A stretch of DNA of 64,000 bases, from contig NZ_JADIVZ010000008.1 in the NCBI RefSeq assembly GCF_015319165.1, forward strand, positions 62,001-126,000, read 5' to 3'. Position 1 is the first letter of the stretch. The number at the start of each line of letters is the position of its first letter. Below, piece after piece: positions 9,565 to 18,046 of this stretch. Position numbers and translations under genes: made by a program. The stretch is from Nocardioides acrostichi (GTDB lineage Bacteria; Actinomycetota; Actinomycetes; Propionibacteriales; Nocardioidaceae). The notes under the pieces were generated by a model. The model had not been told where the DNA came from. It searched no databases and saw only the letters and a list, made by a program, of their open reading frames with translations.

Positions 9565-10752
9565 GTGCGGGTGGCGGTGGTCGGGCTGGGCAATGCGGGC
9601 GCTACCGCGGCCTGCCTGCTGCACGACGCCGGTCACCACGTCGAGGTGATCGAGCAAGCAGCGGATCCGCGGCCGGTCGGTGCCGGCATCTGGCTCCAGG
9701 CCATGGGCCAGCGGGTGCTCGACCACCTCGGCCTGCTCGAGCCGCTGCGCGCCTGCTCCACCGTGGTCGACACGATCGACATCCGCCGTCACGACGGACA
9801 CCAGCTGCTGACGCTGGGCTACGACGACCTGCCCGGGTCCACGCCGGCCCTCGGCGTGGCCCGCGGTGACCTGTTCTCCCTGCTCCACGATGCGGTCCGG
9901 GCCCGCGGCATCCCGGTCCGCACCGGCGTCCGGGTCGACGACGTCACGCCGACTGCGGCCGGCGCCGTCGTCCGGGTGGCCCGGCGCGAGGTGGGTCGCT
10001 ACGACCTCGTCGTCGGCGCCGACGGCAGCCGTTCGGCCGTGCGCGGAGCCCTCGGACTCGCCCGGCGCGACCACCCCTACCGCTGGGGAGCCTGGTGGGC
10101 GGTCGTCGACGACCCCGAACAGGTGGCCGGCACGAGGCTGCTGCAGACCCTGCGCGGCACCCGCGAGTACGTCGGCGTGCTACCGACCGGACGACGACGC
10201 GCCTCGTTGTTCGTCTCCGTCGCGGTCACCGCCCTGACCGGCCCGGCTCCCGATCTCGACGCGTGGCGCGCGCAGTGCGCCGGGCTCCTACCAGGCGCCG
10301 AGCCGCTGCTGCACCGGGTGCGCGAGCTGCTGCCCGCCACCTACCGCGATGTCGTGGTGCGCACGCCCTACCGCATCGGGCAGGGAGCCGCGGCGGTGTT
10401 GATCGGCGACGCCGCGCACGCGATGAGTCCACAGCTGGGCACCGGCACGAGCCTCGCCCTCGCCGACGCATGGAGCCTGGCGGCGGCGTTGCGCACGACG
10501 TCCGAGGCGGGCGGGTCCGAGGTGGGGACGGCGCTGCGCCGGCATGCGGCCGACCGGCGGGCGCACGTGCGCTGGTACCAGTGGTGGACGCGGCTGATGA
10601 TGCCGGCCTTCCAGAGCGGACTCACCCCACTGGCGGTACCCCGCGACCACCTGGCGCCGCTGGTCGCACGCCCCCCGTGGCTGCGACGTCAACTCGTCGG
10701 CACGCTGTGCGGCGATCGCACCGGCCCGTTCGGCGTGTGGCGGGCGCCCTGA
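9565..10752 (+). CDS. FAD-dependent monooxygenase, PHBH fold
   Basis: 395-aa flavoprotein hydroxylase family member. It has the Rossmann GxGxxG (VVGLGNAGATAA) at the N-terminus, the DG motif VVGADGSRSAVRG in the middle and the GD motif VLIGDAAHAMSPQLGTG that binds FAD ribityl phosphate. Such enzymes use NAD(P)H and O2 to hydroxylate aromatic or polyketide-like substrates; the substrate is not evident. The GTG start at 9565 puts the Rossmann strand at the very N-terminus, and CACAGT lies 7 nt upstream, suiting leaderless transcription. An in-frame ATG at 9511 is possible but adds a non-homologous Arg-rich tail. It is divergent from the CARDB gene. Confidence 0.85.
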   Translation: MRVAVVGLGNAGATAACLLHDAGHHVEVIEQAADPRPVGAGIWLQAMGQRVLDHLGLLEPLRACSTVVDTIDIRRHDGHQLLTLGYDDLPGSTPALGVARGDLFSLLHDAVRARGIPVRTGVRVDDVTPTAAGAVVRVARREVGRYDLVVGADGSRSAVRGALGLARRDHPYRWGAWWAVVDDPEQVAGTRLLQTLRGTREYVGVLPTGRRRASLFVSVAVTALTGPAPDLDAWRAQCAGLLPGAEPLLHRVRELLPATYRDVVVRTPYRIGQGAAAVLIGDAAHAMSPQLGTGTSLALADAWSLAAALRTTSEAGGSEVGTALRRHAADRRAHVRWYQWWTRLMMPAFQSGLTPLAVPRDHLAPLVARPPWLRRQLVGTLCGDRTGPFGVWRAP

Positions 10753-10781
10753 ACCGGCCGGTGCCCGTCGCAACGGCCGGT
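10753..10781. terminator. Inverted repeat between convergent genes
   Basis: ACCGGCCG at 10753-10760 pairs perfectly with CGGCCGGT at 10774-10781 across a 13-nt loop. It begins directly after the monooxygenase stop, in the 82-bp gap to the convergent acyl-CoA ligase gene. There is no T-tract, as is common in high-GC actinobacteria, so it could stop transcription from either side. Confidence 0.45.
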
Positions 10782-10834
10782 GGGCCCTCACTGTCCATCC
10801 GCGAGCCCGGGGCAGTGGAGGATCTCGATGCCGC

Positions 10835-12469
10835 TCAGCCTTCGCCGTAGGTGTCGCGCAGGGTGCGCTTGAGCACCTTCCCCGTGGGGTTGCGCGGCAG
10901 GGCGTCGACGACCTCGACGGTCTTGGGGCACTTGAAGTGCGCGAGCTGTTCGCGGCTGTAGGCGATGAGCTCGTCAGGGGTGGCCGAGGCGCCCTCGTGG
11001 AAGGCGACGACGGCCTTGACCGACTCGCCCCATCGGTCGTCGGGCACGCCGATGACGGCGACCTCCATGACGGCCGGGTGCTCGGCCAGCACCCGCTCGA
11101 CCTCGGGTGAGTAGATGTTCTCGCCGCCCGAGATGATCATGTCCTTGAGCCGGTCCTGCACGTAGACGAACCCGTCGGCGTCGAGGCGGCCGCCGTCGCC
11201 GGTGCGGAACCAGCCGTGGTCCGGCCCCCCGTGGTGCAGCACCTCGGCGGTGGCCTCGGGCTTGCCGAGGTAGCCGGCGAACAGCTGTGGGGTGCGCAGC
11301 CAGATCTCGCCGTGCTCCCCGACGGGGAGATCCTCGAGCGTGCCGGGGTCGACGATGCGCACCTCGACCCCCGGCAACGGCTTGCCCGCGGAGACCAGTC
11401 GCTCGGGGTGCCCGCTGGAGACGGCGGTGCGGTGGTCCTCGGCGCTGAGCTGGGTTGCCACGCCGCAGACCTCGGTGAGCCCGTAGACCTGGATGAAGTC
11501 GGTGTCGGGCCACGCCTCCATCGCCGCGCGCAGCAGCGGCGGCGGCATGGGCGCGGCGCCGTAGGTGTAGGTCTTCAGCGCCCCGAACAGCTTGACGGCG
11601 TCCGGCCCGGACTGGAGCACCTGGGCGAGCACGGCCGGCACCAGGAACGTGCGGTTGGCGCCCCCGAGGATGGCCCCGGCCAGCGAGGCGCCGTCGGGTT
11701 CGCGGGTCATGATGCTGGGGATGCCGTCGTGGAGGCCGAACATGATGTACGACGACCCGCCGACGTGGAACAGCGGCATGGCGACCAGCGACTTGTCGCC
11801 CTCCTCGAACCCCCACCCGTCGTGGGCGGCCAGGGTGTGGGCGCTCATGTTGGCGTGGCTGAGCGTGACGCCCTTGGGCCGCCCGGTCGTGCCGGAGGAG
11901 TACATGATGAGCGCGGTGTCCTCCGGGGTGACCTCGCGGCTGCGGCCGACCGGAGTGGCCTCGGCCAGCAGTTGCTCGTAGGCATCGCCCGCGCCGCCGC
12001 CCGGTGTCACCTCGACGACGTGCTCGACGTGCTCGAGCTGGTCGCGGATCTTCTCGATGGCCGGCATGAGCTCGGTGCCGACGACGAGCACCTTCGACCC
12101 GGCGTCGTTGATCGCATAGTCGATCTCGTCGGGCGCCAGGCGGAAGTTGATGATGGCGTTCGCCGCGCCCAGCGACCCGGCGGCGAGGCTCAGCTCGAGG
12201 CAGGCGGGGTGGTTCTTGTCGAGGAACGACACCACGTCGCCGCGACCGACCCCCCATGCCGCCAGGGCGCCGGCCAGCCGGCGGATGCGGTCGTCGAGCT
12301 GGGCGTAGGTCCAGGTGCGCTCGAGGTAGGTGATCGCGTCGGCGTCGGGCGTCGTCACCGCCCAGTGCGCCACCCGGTCGTCGAGGAAACGTGGCTCCGG
12401 GGCATCGGAGGTGTCGATGAGCCGGGGCTCGGCGTGGGGCTGCTGGGTCTCGGTGTCCGTGGCCGTCAT
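10835..12469 (-). CDS. Acyl-CoA synthetase (AMP-dependent, FadD-type)
   Basis: 544-aa member of the ANL superfamily that activates a carboxylic acid to acyl-AMP and then acyl-CoA. The P-loop-like motif YSSGTTGRPKGVTLSH, the YGLTE motif, the hinge GWFRTGD...KDMIISGGENI and the C-terminal catalytic lysine in PRNPTGKVLKR are all present. The sequence most resembles medium/long-chain fatty-acid ligases rather than NRPS A domains, and no carrier domain follows. It likely feeds the acyl-CoA dehydrogenases encoded at 20-30 kb. The start ATG at 12469 sits 5 nt after a CACAAT -10 box. It is divergent from htrA. Chain-length specificity cannot be read from sequence. Confidence 0.88.
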   Translation of the reverse strand: MTATDTETQQPHAEPRLIDTSDAPEPRFLDDRVAHWAVTTPDADAITYLERTWTYAQLDDRIRRLAGALAAWGVGRGDVVSFLDKNHPACLELSLAAGSLGAANAIINFRLAPDEIDYAINDAGSKVLVVGTELMPAIEKIRDQLEHVEHVVEVTPGGGAGDAYEQLLAEATPVGRSREVTPEDTALIMYSSGTTGRPKGVTLSHANMSAHTLAAHDGWGFEEGDKSLVAMPLFHVGGSSYIMFGLHDGIPSIMTREPDGASLAGAILGGANRTFLVPAVLAQVLQSGPDAVKLFGALKTYTYGAAPMPPPLLRAAMEAWPDTDFIQVYGLTEVCGVATQLSAEDHRTAVSSGHPERLVSAGKPLPGVEVRIVDPGTLEDLPVGEHGEIWLRTPQLFAGYLGKPEATAEVLHHGGPDHGWFRTGDGGRLDADGFVYVQDRLKDMIISGGENIYSPEVERVLAEHPAVMEVAVIGVPDDRWGESVKAVVAFHEGASATPDELIAYSREQLAHFKCPKTVEVVDALPRNPTGKVLKRTLRDTYGEG

Positions 12470-12474
12470 ACGTC

Positions 12475-12504
12475 ATTGTGACCCAGGACACACATCGGTC
12501 TCAA
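12475..12504 (-). promoter_or_regulatory. Promoter of the acyl-CoA synthetase gene
   Basis: On the minus strand TTGAGA (12504-12499) is followed after 18 nt by CACAAT (12480-12475), then 5 nt and the ATG. The element fits a housekeeping sigma promoter with a transcription start at or next to the start codon. Seen by eye only. Confidence 0.4.
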
Positions 12505-12539
12505 CCGTGGCCAGGGTTCTTTCCCAGCGCCAAGTGGAG

Positions 12540-12557
12540 TCTCAGCGCAGTCACAGA
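12540..12557 (+). promoter_or_regulatory. PhoP-like direct repeat upstream of htrA
   Basis: TCTCAGC-GCAG-TCACAGA: two 7-bp direct repeats with an 11-bp period, each one base from the TCACAGC(N4)TCACAGC box known for mycobacterial PhoP. MprA sites, which control an HtrA homologue in mycobacteria, are similar. It ends 22 nt before the chosen htrA start, close for an activator site, so repression or a further downstream transcription start is possible. Confidence 0.4.
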
Positions 12558-12579
12558 CATGCCACGCACGGTTGAGGAC

Positions 12580-14007
12580 ATGAACGACGAGAACCCGGGC
12601 GGTCCCAGCGATCCCCGCGACCCTGCCGGCGACGCCGACCGCTGGAGTGGCGCGCCCTCCAGTTCGGGCTCCAGCTCCTCATCCGGCGGTGGACCCACTC
12701 CCCCCACGAACCCGTTCCACGACCCGTTCAACGATCGTGGCCTGCACGACACCGCACCCGTCGGTGTCGCGGCGTCCGCGGCCCCGGCCGATGACGAGCA
12801 CACCGCTGCCATGCCGCCGTACCCGGCCTCGACCGCCGTCGCACCGAAGAAGGCGCGCGGCGGCCGCATGGTCTTCGCGGCAAGCGTCGTGGCGGCGTCC
12901 CTGCTCGTGGGCGGCGGCGCCGGCTTCGGCGGCGCGGCGGCCTACCACTCCTGGCAGGGCGACGACGGCGGCACCTCCACGCCGTCGGCGGCCACGAAGA
13001 CCTCCGACGTCGTCGACACCCCCTCGACTCCCGGCCAGGACGGCTCGGTGCAGCAGGTGGCGTCCGAGGTGCTGCCCTCGGTCGTGAAGATCGACGTCAA
13101 GGGCAGCCAGGAGGAGGGATCCGGCTCCGGCATCATCCTCTCCTCGGACGGCACGATCCTCACCAACAACCACGTGGTCGAGGTCGCCGGCCAGAACGGG
13201 TCGATCGTCGTCGACTTCAACGACGGCTCCAGCGCCCCGGCGAAGATCGTCGGTACCGACCCGCTCACCGACACCGCCGTCATCAAGGCCCAGGGCGTCA
13301 GCGGCCTCACGCCGGCCACCATCGGCAAGTCCAGCAGCCTGGCTGTCGGCCAGGGTGTCGTGGCCATCGGCTCGCCCTTCGGCCTCGACGCGACCGTCAC
13401 CAGCGGCATCGTCTCCGCGCTCGACCGGCCCGTCGACGTCGGCCGCGACAGCAGCGACAACGTGACCGCCTACCCCGCGATCCAGACCGACGCGGCGATC
13501 AACCCCGGCAACAGCGGCGGTCCGCTGGTCAACCTCTCCGGGCAGGTCGTCGGCATCAACGCCTCGATCCAGACGACCGGCTCCGACTCCTCCTCGCCGT
13601 TCGGCCAGACCCAGGAGTCCGGCTCCATCGGCCTCGGGTTCGCCATCCCGATGGACGAGGTGATGCCGGTGGTCGCTCAGATGATCAAGGGCGAGACCCC
13701 GACCCACGCCCGGCTGGGCATCTCGGTCAGCGACAACACCGCGGCGTCCGGCGACAACGCCGACACCACCGAGGGTGCCCTGGTGCAGGACGTCTCGTCC
13801 GACTCCACCGCGAGCAAGGCCGGTTTGTCGAAGGGCGACCTCATCACCAAGGTCGACGACCACATCATCACCGGCGCCGACTCGCTGGTCGCCACGATCC
13901 GGTCCTACCGCCCGGGCGACAAGGTCACCGTGACCTACCTGCAGGATGGCGACACCAAGACCGCGGACCTCGTGCTCGACTCCGACGAGGAGGTCAGCAA
14001 CTCCTGA
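12580..14007 (+). CDS. Membrane-anchored HtrA/DegP-like serine protease with PDZ domain
   Basis: 475 aa. A disordered Pro/Ser-rich cytoplasmic region (1-95) is followed by one transmembrane helix (about 97-122), an extracytoplasmic Ser/Thr linker, a trypsin-like domain with His198 (TNNHVV), Asp231 (DPLTDTAV) and Ser312 (NPGNSGGPL), and a C-terminal PDZ domain (about 365-465). It acts in envelope protein quality control. The ATG at 12580 is preceded by TGAGGA only 2-3 nt away; an in-frame ATG at 12559 is an alternative that adds 7 residues. The upstream PhoP/MprA-like repeat suggests stress-responsive two-component control. All catalytic residues are intact. Confidence 0.9.
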   Translation: MNDENPGGPSDPRDPAGDADRWSGAPSSSGSSSSSGGGPTPPTNPFHDPFNDRGLHDTAPVGVAASAAPADDEHTAAMPPYPASTAVAPKKARGGRMVFAASVVAASLLVGGGAGFGGAAAYHSWQGDDGGTSTPSAATKTSDVVDTPSTPGQDGSVQQVASEVLPSVVKIDVKGSQEEGSGSGIILSSDGTILTNNHVVEVAGQNGSIVVDFNDGSSAPAKIVGTDPLTDTAVIKAQGVSGLTPATIGKSSSLAVGQGVVAIGSPFGLDATVTSGIVSALDRPVDVGRDSSDNVTAYPAIQTDAAINPGNSGGPLVNLSGQVVGINASIQTTGSDSSSPFGQTQESGSIGLGFAIPMDEVMPVVAQMIKGETPTHARLGISVSDNTAASGDNADTTEGALVQDVSSDSTASKAGLSKGDLITKVDDHIITGADSLVATIRSYRPGDKVTVTYLQDGDTKTADLVLDSDEEVSNS

Positions 14008-14024
14008 GCTGACCCCACCCACGT

Positions 14025-14052
14025 CCCCGGACGCACGCTCGTCCGTCCGGGG
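14025..14052. terminator. Terminator after htrA
   Basis: A perfect 9-bp stem, CCCCGGACG (14025-14033) with CGTCCGGGG (14044-14052), separated by a 10-nt loop and starting 17 nt after the htrA stop. No T-run follows. Confidence 0.6.
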
Positions 14053-14160
14053 TCCGGTGGCCACGGACTCCTCTCTCCCGCGGTCACCCTCCGACGCGCG
14101 ACCCGCTCCTCTTTCGACGCCGACTCGTCATCGGCGGGAGCGGGCCGCGCGTCGTCATGA

Positions 14161-14260
14161 CGGCGGGCAAATTCACCGGACGTCCGGCGAACTTGCCCCC
14201 GGGACGGTGAAATTTCGTCGTCCCTGGGGCGATTTCACCGGACGTCCGGTGAATTCGTCC
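14161..14260. repeat. Palindromic repeat cluster between convergent genes
   Basis: A palindrome TTCACCGGACGTCCGGTGAA at 14234-14253 is repeated with one mismatch at 14172-14191, and half-sites (GGTGAAATT, GGGACG) lie between in opposite orientation. The rest of the 328-bp gap 14008-14335 holds the htrA terminator and G-rich runs (14280-14310) but no reading frame that I believe. See the finding on repeat clusters. Confidence 0.7.
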
Positions 14261-14335
14261 CGCGACGGACCCCGCACCCCGGGGGGGACCGGGAGGCCGG
14301 GGGGACCGGGGGGGGTTGCCCGGCCGCACGACGGC

Positions 14336-16036
14336 TCAGCGGACGCGCTGCACGCGCCCCTCGTCCCAGACCGGCTCGTCGGACTCGTACACCGAACCGT
14401 CGGCGCCGTAGACCAGGAACCGGTCGAACCCGCGGGCGAACCAGCGGTCGTGGGTGACGGCGAGCACCGTGCCCTCGAACGCGGCCAACCCCTCCTCCAA
14501 GGCCTCGGCCGACTGCACGTCGAGGTTGTCGGTGGGCTCGTCGAGCAGCAGCAGGGTCGCCCCCGACAGCTCCAACAACAGGATCTGGAACCTCGCCTGC
14601 TGACCGCCCGAGAGCGACTCGAAGGTCTGCTCGCCGGACGCCGAGAGCTCGTAGCGATCCAGCACCCGGGCCGCCTGCTCACGGCCCATGCCCGCTCGTC
14701 CGTCGGGGTGTCCGTCGCCGCGGTGCAGGACGTCGAGCAGGGTGCGGCCGATCAGCTCCGGGTGGTCGTGGGTCTGCACGAACCAGCCGGGCCGCACCCG
14801 GGCACCCAACTTGGCCGTGCCGGTGTGGACGACGGGCGCGATCCGGTCGGCGACCTCGCCGACGGGCCGGTTGCCGACGTCCGGGTCGGTGCCGCCGCCG
14901 GCCAGCAGCCGCAGGAAGTGCGACTTGCCGGAGCCGTTCGAGCCGAGCACCGCCACCCGCTCGCCGTACCAGACCTCCAGGTCGAAGGGACGCATCAAGC
15001 CGGTGAGCTCGAGGTTCTCGCACACCACGGCCCGCTTGCCCGTGCGGCCGCCGCGCAGCCGCATCGTCACGGCCTGCTCCCGGGGCTGGGCGGTCGGCGG
15101 CCCGGCGTCGGTGAACTTGCGCAGCCGGGTCTGCGCGGCCTTGTAGGCGCCGGCCATGCCGTCGTTGAACTCCGCCTTGGTCTTCAGGTGCAGCACCAGC
15201 GCCTTGAGCTTGGCGTGCTCCTCGTCCCAGCGGCGCCGCAGCTCCTCGAAGCGGGCGAACCGGTCGCGCCGAGCCTCGTGGTAGCTGGCGAACCCGCCGG
15301 GGTGGGTCCACACGGTGTTGCCGGCCCAGCCGAGCTCGACGGTGACGACGCGGGTGGCGGTGTGGTCGAGCAGCTCCCGGTCGTGGCTGATCATCAGCAC
15401 CGTCTTGGCGCTCTCACGGATCCGCCCCTCGAGCCAGATCTTGCCGGGCACGTCGAGGTAGTTGTCGGGCTCGTCGAGCAGCAGCACCTGCTCCGGGCCG
15501 GCCAGTAGGTACTCCAGCACCAGCCGCTTCTGCTCCCCGCCCGACAGCGTCGCCAGCTCGCGGTACTTCGCCCGCTCGTAGGGCACGGCGAGCGCGGAGG
15601 TCGTGACGACGTCCCAGATCACCTCGAGGTCGTAGCCGCCGGCGTCGGCGTACTCGGCCAGCGCCTCGGCGTAGCGCATCTGGGTGCGCTCGTCGTCGGT
15701 GTCCATGAGCGCCAGCTCGAGCCGGTCGACCTCGGCCACTGCCGCGCGCACCCGCGGCGGGGCCACCGACAGCAGCAGGTCGGCGATGGTCGCCCCCGGC
15801 CCCAGCCCGGCCTTGACGTCCTGCCGCATCACGCCCAGTCCGCCGCTGCGGGTCACGGTGCCGGCGTGCGGCTTGAGGTCGCCGGTGATGATGCGCAGGA
15901 GCGTGGTCTTGCCCGCGCCGTTGGCCCCCACCAGTGCCACCTTCGCGCCCTCGCCGACCCGGAACGACACCGCGTCGAGCAGCACCCGCCCGTCGGGCAG
16001 CTCGTAGCGCACTCCAGCGACGTCCACATGTCCCAC
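14336..16036 (-). CDS. ABC-F family ATPase
   Basis: 566-aa cytoplasmic protein with two ABC cassettes and no membrane segments. Walker A motifs are GANGAGKT and GSNGSGKS, signatures LSGGEQ and LSGGQQ, and Walker B LLLDEPDNYLD and LLLDEPTDNLD. A charged helical linker (about 245-300, rich in Arg/Glu/Lys) joins them, as in ribosome-acting ABC-F proteins that relieve stalling or protect from antibiotics. The subclass cannot be assigned by eye; an antibiotic-resistance role is possible but not shown. The start is GTG with GAGG 5-6 nt upstream. The second Walker A has Ser-His after Lys, a slight deviation. Confidence 0.9.
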   Translation of the reverse strand: MGHVDVAGVRYELPDGRVLLDAVSFRVGEGAKVALVGANGAGKTTLLRIITGDLKPHAGTVTRSGGLGVMRQDVKAGLGPGATIADLLLSVAPPRVRAAVAEVDRLELALMDTDDERTQMRYAEALAEYADAGGYDLEVIWDVVTTSALAVPYERAKYRELATLSGGEQKRLVLEYLLAGPEQVLLLDEPDNYLDVPGKIWLEGRIRESAKTVLMISHDRELLDHTATRVVTVELGWAGNTVWTHPGGFASYHEARRDRFARFEELRRRWDEEHAKLKALVLHLKTKAEFNDGMAGAYKAAQTRLRKFTDAGPPTAQPREQAVTMRLRGGRTGKRAVVCENLELTGLMRPFDLEVWYGERVAVLGSNGSGKSHFLRLLAGGGTDPDVGNRPVGEVADRIAPVVHTGTAKLGARVRPGWFVQTHDHPELIGRTLLDVLHRGDGHPDGRAGMGREQAARVLDRYELSASGEQTFESLSGGQQARFQILLLELSGATLLLLDEPTDNLDVQSAEALEEGLAAFEGTVLAVTHDRWFARGFDRFLVYGADGSVYESDEPVWDEGRVQRVR

Positions 16037-16092
16037 GGGGCCTCATGCTCCCAGGCCCGGCGCCCACCGGTCACCTGGTTTGCCGGGTGCGC

Positions 16093-17028
16093 TCAGAGAT
16101 CGAGGGCACGGTTGAGCCAGGTCGAGGCGACCACCATGCCCACCCGCTCGTAGAGCCCCAGCGCGCCGGTACGGGAGTCGGTGGAGAGCGAGGAGCGCAC
16201 GGCCCCCTGGCGGGTCGCCTCGCCGAAGCAGTCCACCAGCAGCGCCTGCGCGAGACCTCGACCCCGCTGGTCGGCTCGGACGGCGAGCTGGTCGACGTAG
16301 CCCTCGACCCCCGTGCCGCCGTCGGGCAGGTCGACGGTCGCCATGGCCAGGAACGCCATCGCCACCACGTCACCGCCGGGGTCGGCGACGACCCGCAGGT
16401 GCCACGGCTCGAAGCCCGGACGCCGCACCGAGCCCGCGCACCAGTCCTCGAACGACTCCCGCTCACGCTCGTCCCATTCGAGGAAGGCGTCCTCCTCGAC
16501 CGCCCAGCACGCCGGCCACTCCTCGGACTCAGCGGCGCGCACGACGTACCCCGACGGCAGCACCCGCTCGGGTACCCGCGCACCCGCGGGCAGCACCAGC
16601 ACCCAGCTCTCCCAGCGCACCCGGTAGCCCAGCGAGGCCAGCAGCCGGTCGGCGTCCGAGCCGCGCGCGACCGGCATGCCGATCGTCGTCAGACCACGCG
16701 AGCGAGCCGTACGGCCGAGCCACCCGGCGAGTGCCGTGCCGATGCCGCGGCCCCGCTGCTCGGGGTGCACGGCGGCGTCGCAGCGGTCGCCCCCCATCAG
16801 CTCGCCGTAGCCGACGAGACGCTCACCGCTCCACACGCCCACGCTGCTGGCGGCGAGGTCGTGCGAGGGCCGCTGCCAGTCGGCGACGATGTCGGCCTCC
16901 TCGATCATCACCTCGCCGGTGTCGTGCCGCTCCTGGGCGGCCATCACCTCGTAGACGGCGCGAGCATCGGTGTGCGCGAGCGGCCGCGAGGTGAGGCCGG
17001 CGGGAAGGTCGAGGTCCACGAGGCACAT
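16093..17028 (-). CDS. Tandem GNAT N-acetyltransferase
   Basis: 311 aa with two GNAT folds. Acetyl-CoA binding motifs are HPEQRGRGIGTAL near residue 88 and RADQRGRGLAQALL near residue 252, both fitting R/Q-x-x-G-x-G/A. Tandem GNATs of this length in actinobacteria include the mycothiol synthase type (MshD), which acetylates Cys-GlcN-Ins; assignment to MshD is not supported by an obvious specific motif, so only the family is given. The start ATG has TGAGGA 6 nt upstream. It follows the hydrolase gene in the same direction after about 9 nt, so the two are probably co-transcribed. Confidence 0.8.
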   Translation of the reverse strand: MCLVDLDLPAGLTSRPLAHTDARAVYEVMAAQERHDTGEVMIEEADIVADWQRPSHDLAASSVGVWSGERLVGYGELMGGDRCDAAVHPEQRGRGIGTALAGWLGRTARSRGLTTIGMPVARGSDADRLLASLGYRVRWESWVLVLPAGARVPERVLPSGYVVRAAESEEWPACWAVEEDAFLEWDERERESFEDWCAGSVRRPGFEPWHLRVVADPGGDVVAMAFLAMATVDLPDGGTGVEGYVDQLAVRADQRGRGLAQALLVDCFGEATRQGAVRSSLSTDSRTGALGLYERVGMVVASTWLNRALDL

Positions 17029-17037
17029 CGTGGCTCC

Positions 17038-17865
17038 TCAGACGCCGAGCAGCACCTGCAATTCCCTCCAGGCGCGCTCCCCCAGCCGCCGGTCGGCAGT
17101 CTCGGTGCCGCCGCGCGCCATCCGCTGCCCTCCTGCGACCACGGCCTCCCCCGGCAGCACGGTGCGGTGCCCCGCCTCCGCGTCCGTGACCACGGTGGTG
17201 GCGAGCCCGTGCAGCGCCCGCCGGTGCCGGATCGCCTCGGCGTGCTCGACCGCGGGCCAGACCCGGTCGTCCCCACCAGCCACGCACAGCAGGGTCGGAA
17301 TCCTCTCGACCGCGATGGCGGCGGCCGCCACTCGTTGCGGCGCGACCTCGCGCGCGCGTCGGTACATCCCGGCGTAGCTGGGCGGGTCGTCGTCGGGCTC
17401 CCAGTCCTCGGCGAACGGCACGAACGGCACCGGGGTGCCGCCGATGCTCCAGTGCGAGGTCTGGGTGCCGTCGGGGCGCACCCCCGCCCACGCCACGTCG
17501 GACGGCGCGAACGCGGCCACGGCGTCGACGGCGCCGTCCGCGTGGGCGGCGGTGAGCAGCACCGCCTCGGCCCCGAAGGAGAGCCCCACGAGCACCACCC
17601 GGTCGCACCGGGCGCGCAGCGCGGCCACCCGGGCGAGGAACAACTCGATCGGCACGTCGTAGGGGCCGGGGCTCTGACCCTCGCCACCGAACCACCGCAC
17701 CGACTCCGCCAGCACCCCCTGCGCCGCCAGTAGCCAGACCCGGCCGACGTCGATCCGCCCGCTCGACCCGGCGACCACCAACACCCCGGCGCCGCCCGGA
17801 CGCTCGGGCACACACCGCACACCCGCGGCGGGCGGATCGATCTGGCGCAGCGGCTCCTCGCGCAT
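17038..17865 (-). CDS. Alpha/beta hydrolase of the acyl-CoA thioester hydrolase/BAAT C-terminal type
   Basis: 275 aa. The nucleophile elbow GLSFGAE, the acid in AGGDDRVW and the histidine in EAGHR form a complete Ser-Asp-His triad. The N-terminal GSSGRID...FGGEGQ pattern followed by the elbow is typical of the BAAT/acyl-CoA thioesterase C-terminal domain. Likely hydrolyses a thioester or ester; substrate unknown. I chose the ATG at 17865 because CAGGAT lies 7 nt upstream; a frame starting at 17898 has no ribosome site. Downstream the GNAT gene follows after 9 nt. Confidence 0.75.
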   Translation of the reverse strand: MREEPLRQIDPPAAGVRCVPERPGGAGVLVVAGSSGRIDVGRVWLLAAQGVLAESVRWFGGEGQSPGPYDVPIELFLARVAALRARCDRVVLVGLSFGAEAVLLTAAHADGAVDAVAAFAPSDVAWAGVRPDGTQTSHWSIGGTPVPFVPFAEDWEPDDDPPSYAGMYRRAREVAPQRVAAAAIAVERIPTLLCVAGGDDRVWPAVEHAEAIRHRRALHGLATTVVTDAEAGHRTVLPGEAVVAGGQRMARGGTETADRRLGERAWRELQVLLGV

Positions 17866-17940
17866 GCGGTCATCCTGCCCTGAGCCGCTCCTACGCATCT
17901 CGCGACGCGGGCAGGAACCGCTCTCGGCGTGTCTGGGCGA

Positions 17941-18046
17941 CCGGACCCGACGACCGGACCCGACGACCGGACCCGACGACCGGACCCGACGACCGGACCC
18001 GACGACCGGACCCGACGACCGGGCTTCGGCTACCGGGCTTCGGCTA
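17941..18046. repeat. Tandem repeat array, 13-bp then 14-bp units
   Basis: Six perfect copies of CCGGACCCGACGA (17941-18018) followed by two copies of CCGGGCTTCGGCTA (18019-18046). The stop codon of the epimerase gene (18044-18046) lies in the last unit. The unit length is not a multiple of three and the array is intergenic. Perfect copies suggest recent expansion by slippage. Confidence 0.95.

Noticed and set aside
9391..10074. N-terminal extension of the CARDB protein
   Set aside because: Antisense to the monooxygenase and placed before a clear signal peptide.
12478..12579. Longer htrA N-terminus from 12478
   Set aside because: It would overlap the divergent promoter and the direct repeat; the ATG at 12580 (or 12559) is more consistent.
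17941..18046. CRISPR array
   Set aside because: Units are contiguous 13/14-mers without spacers and no cas gene is nearby.
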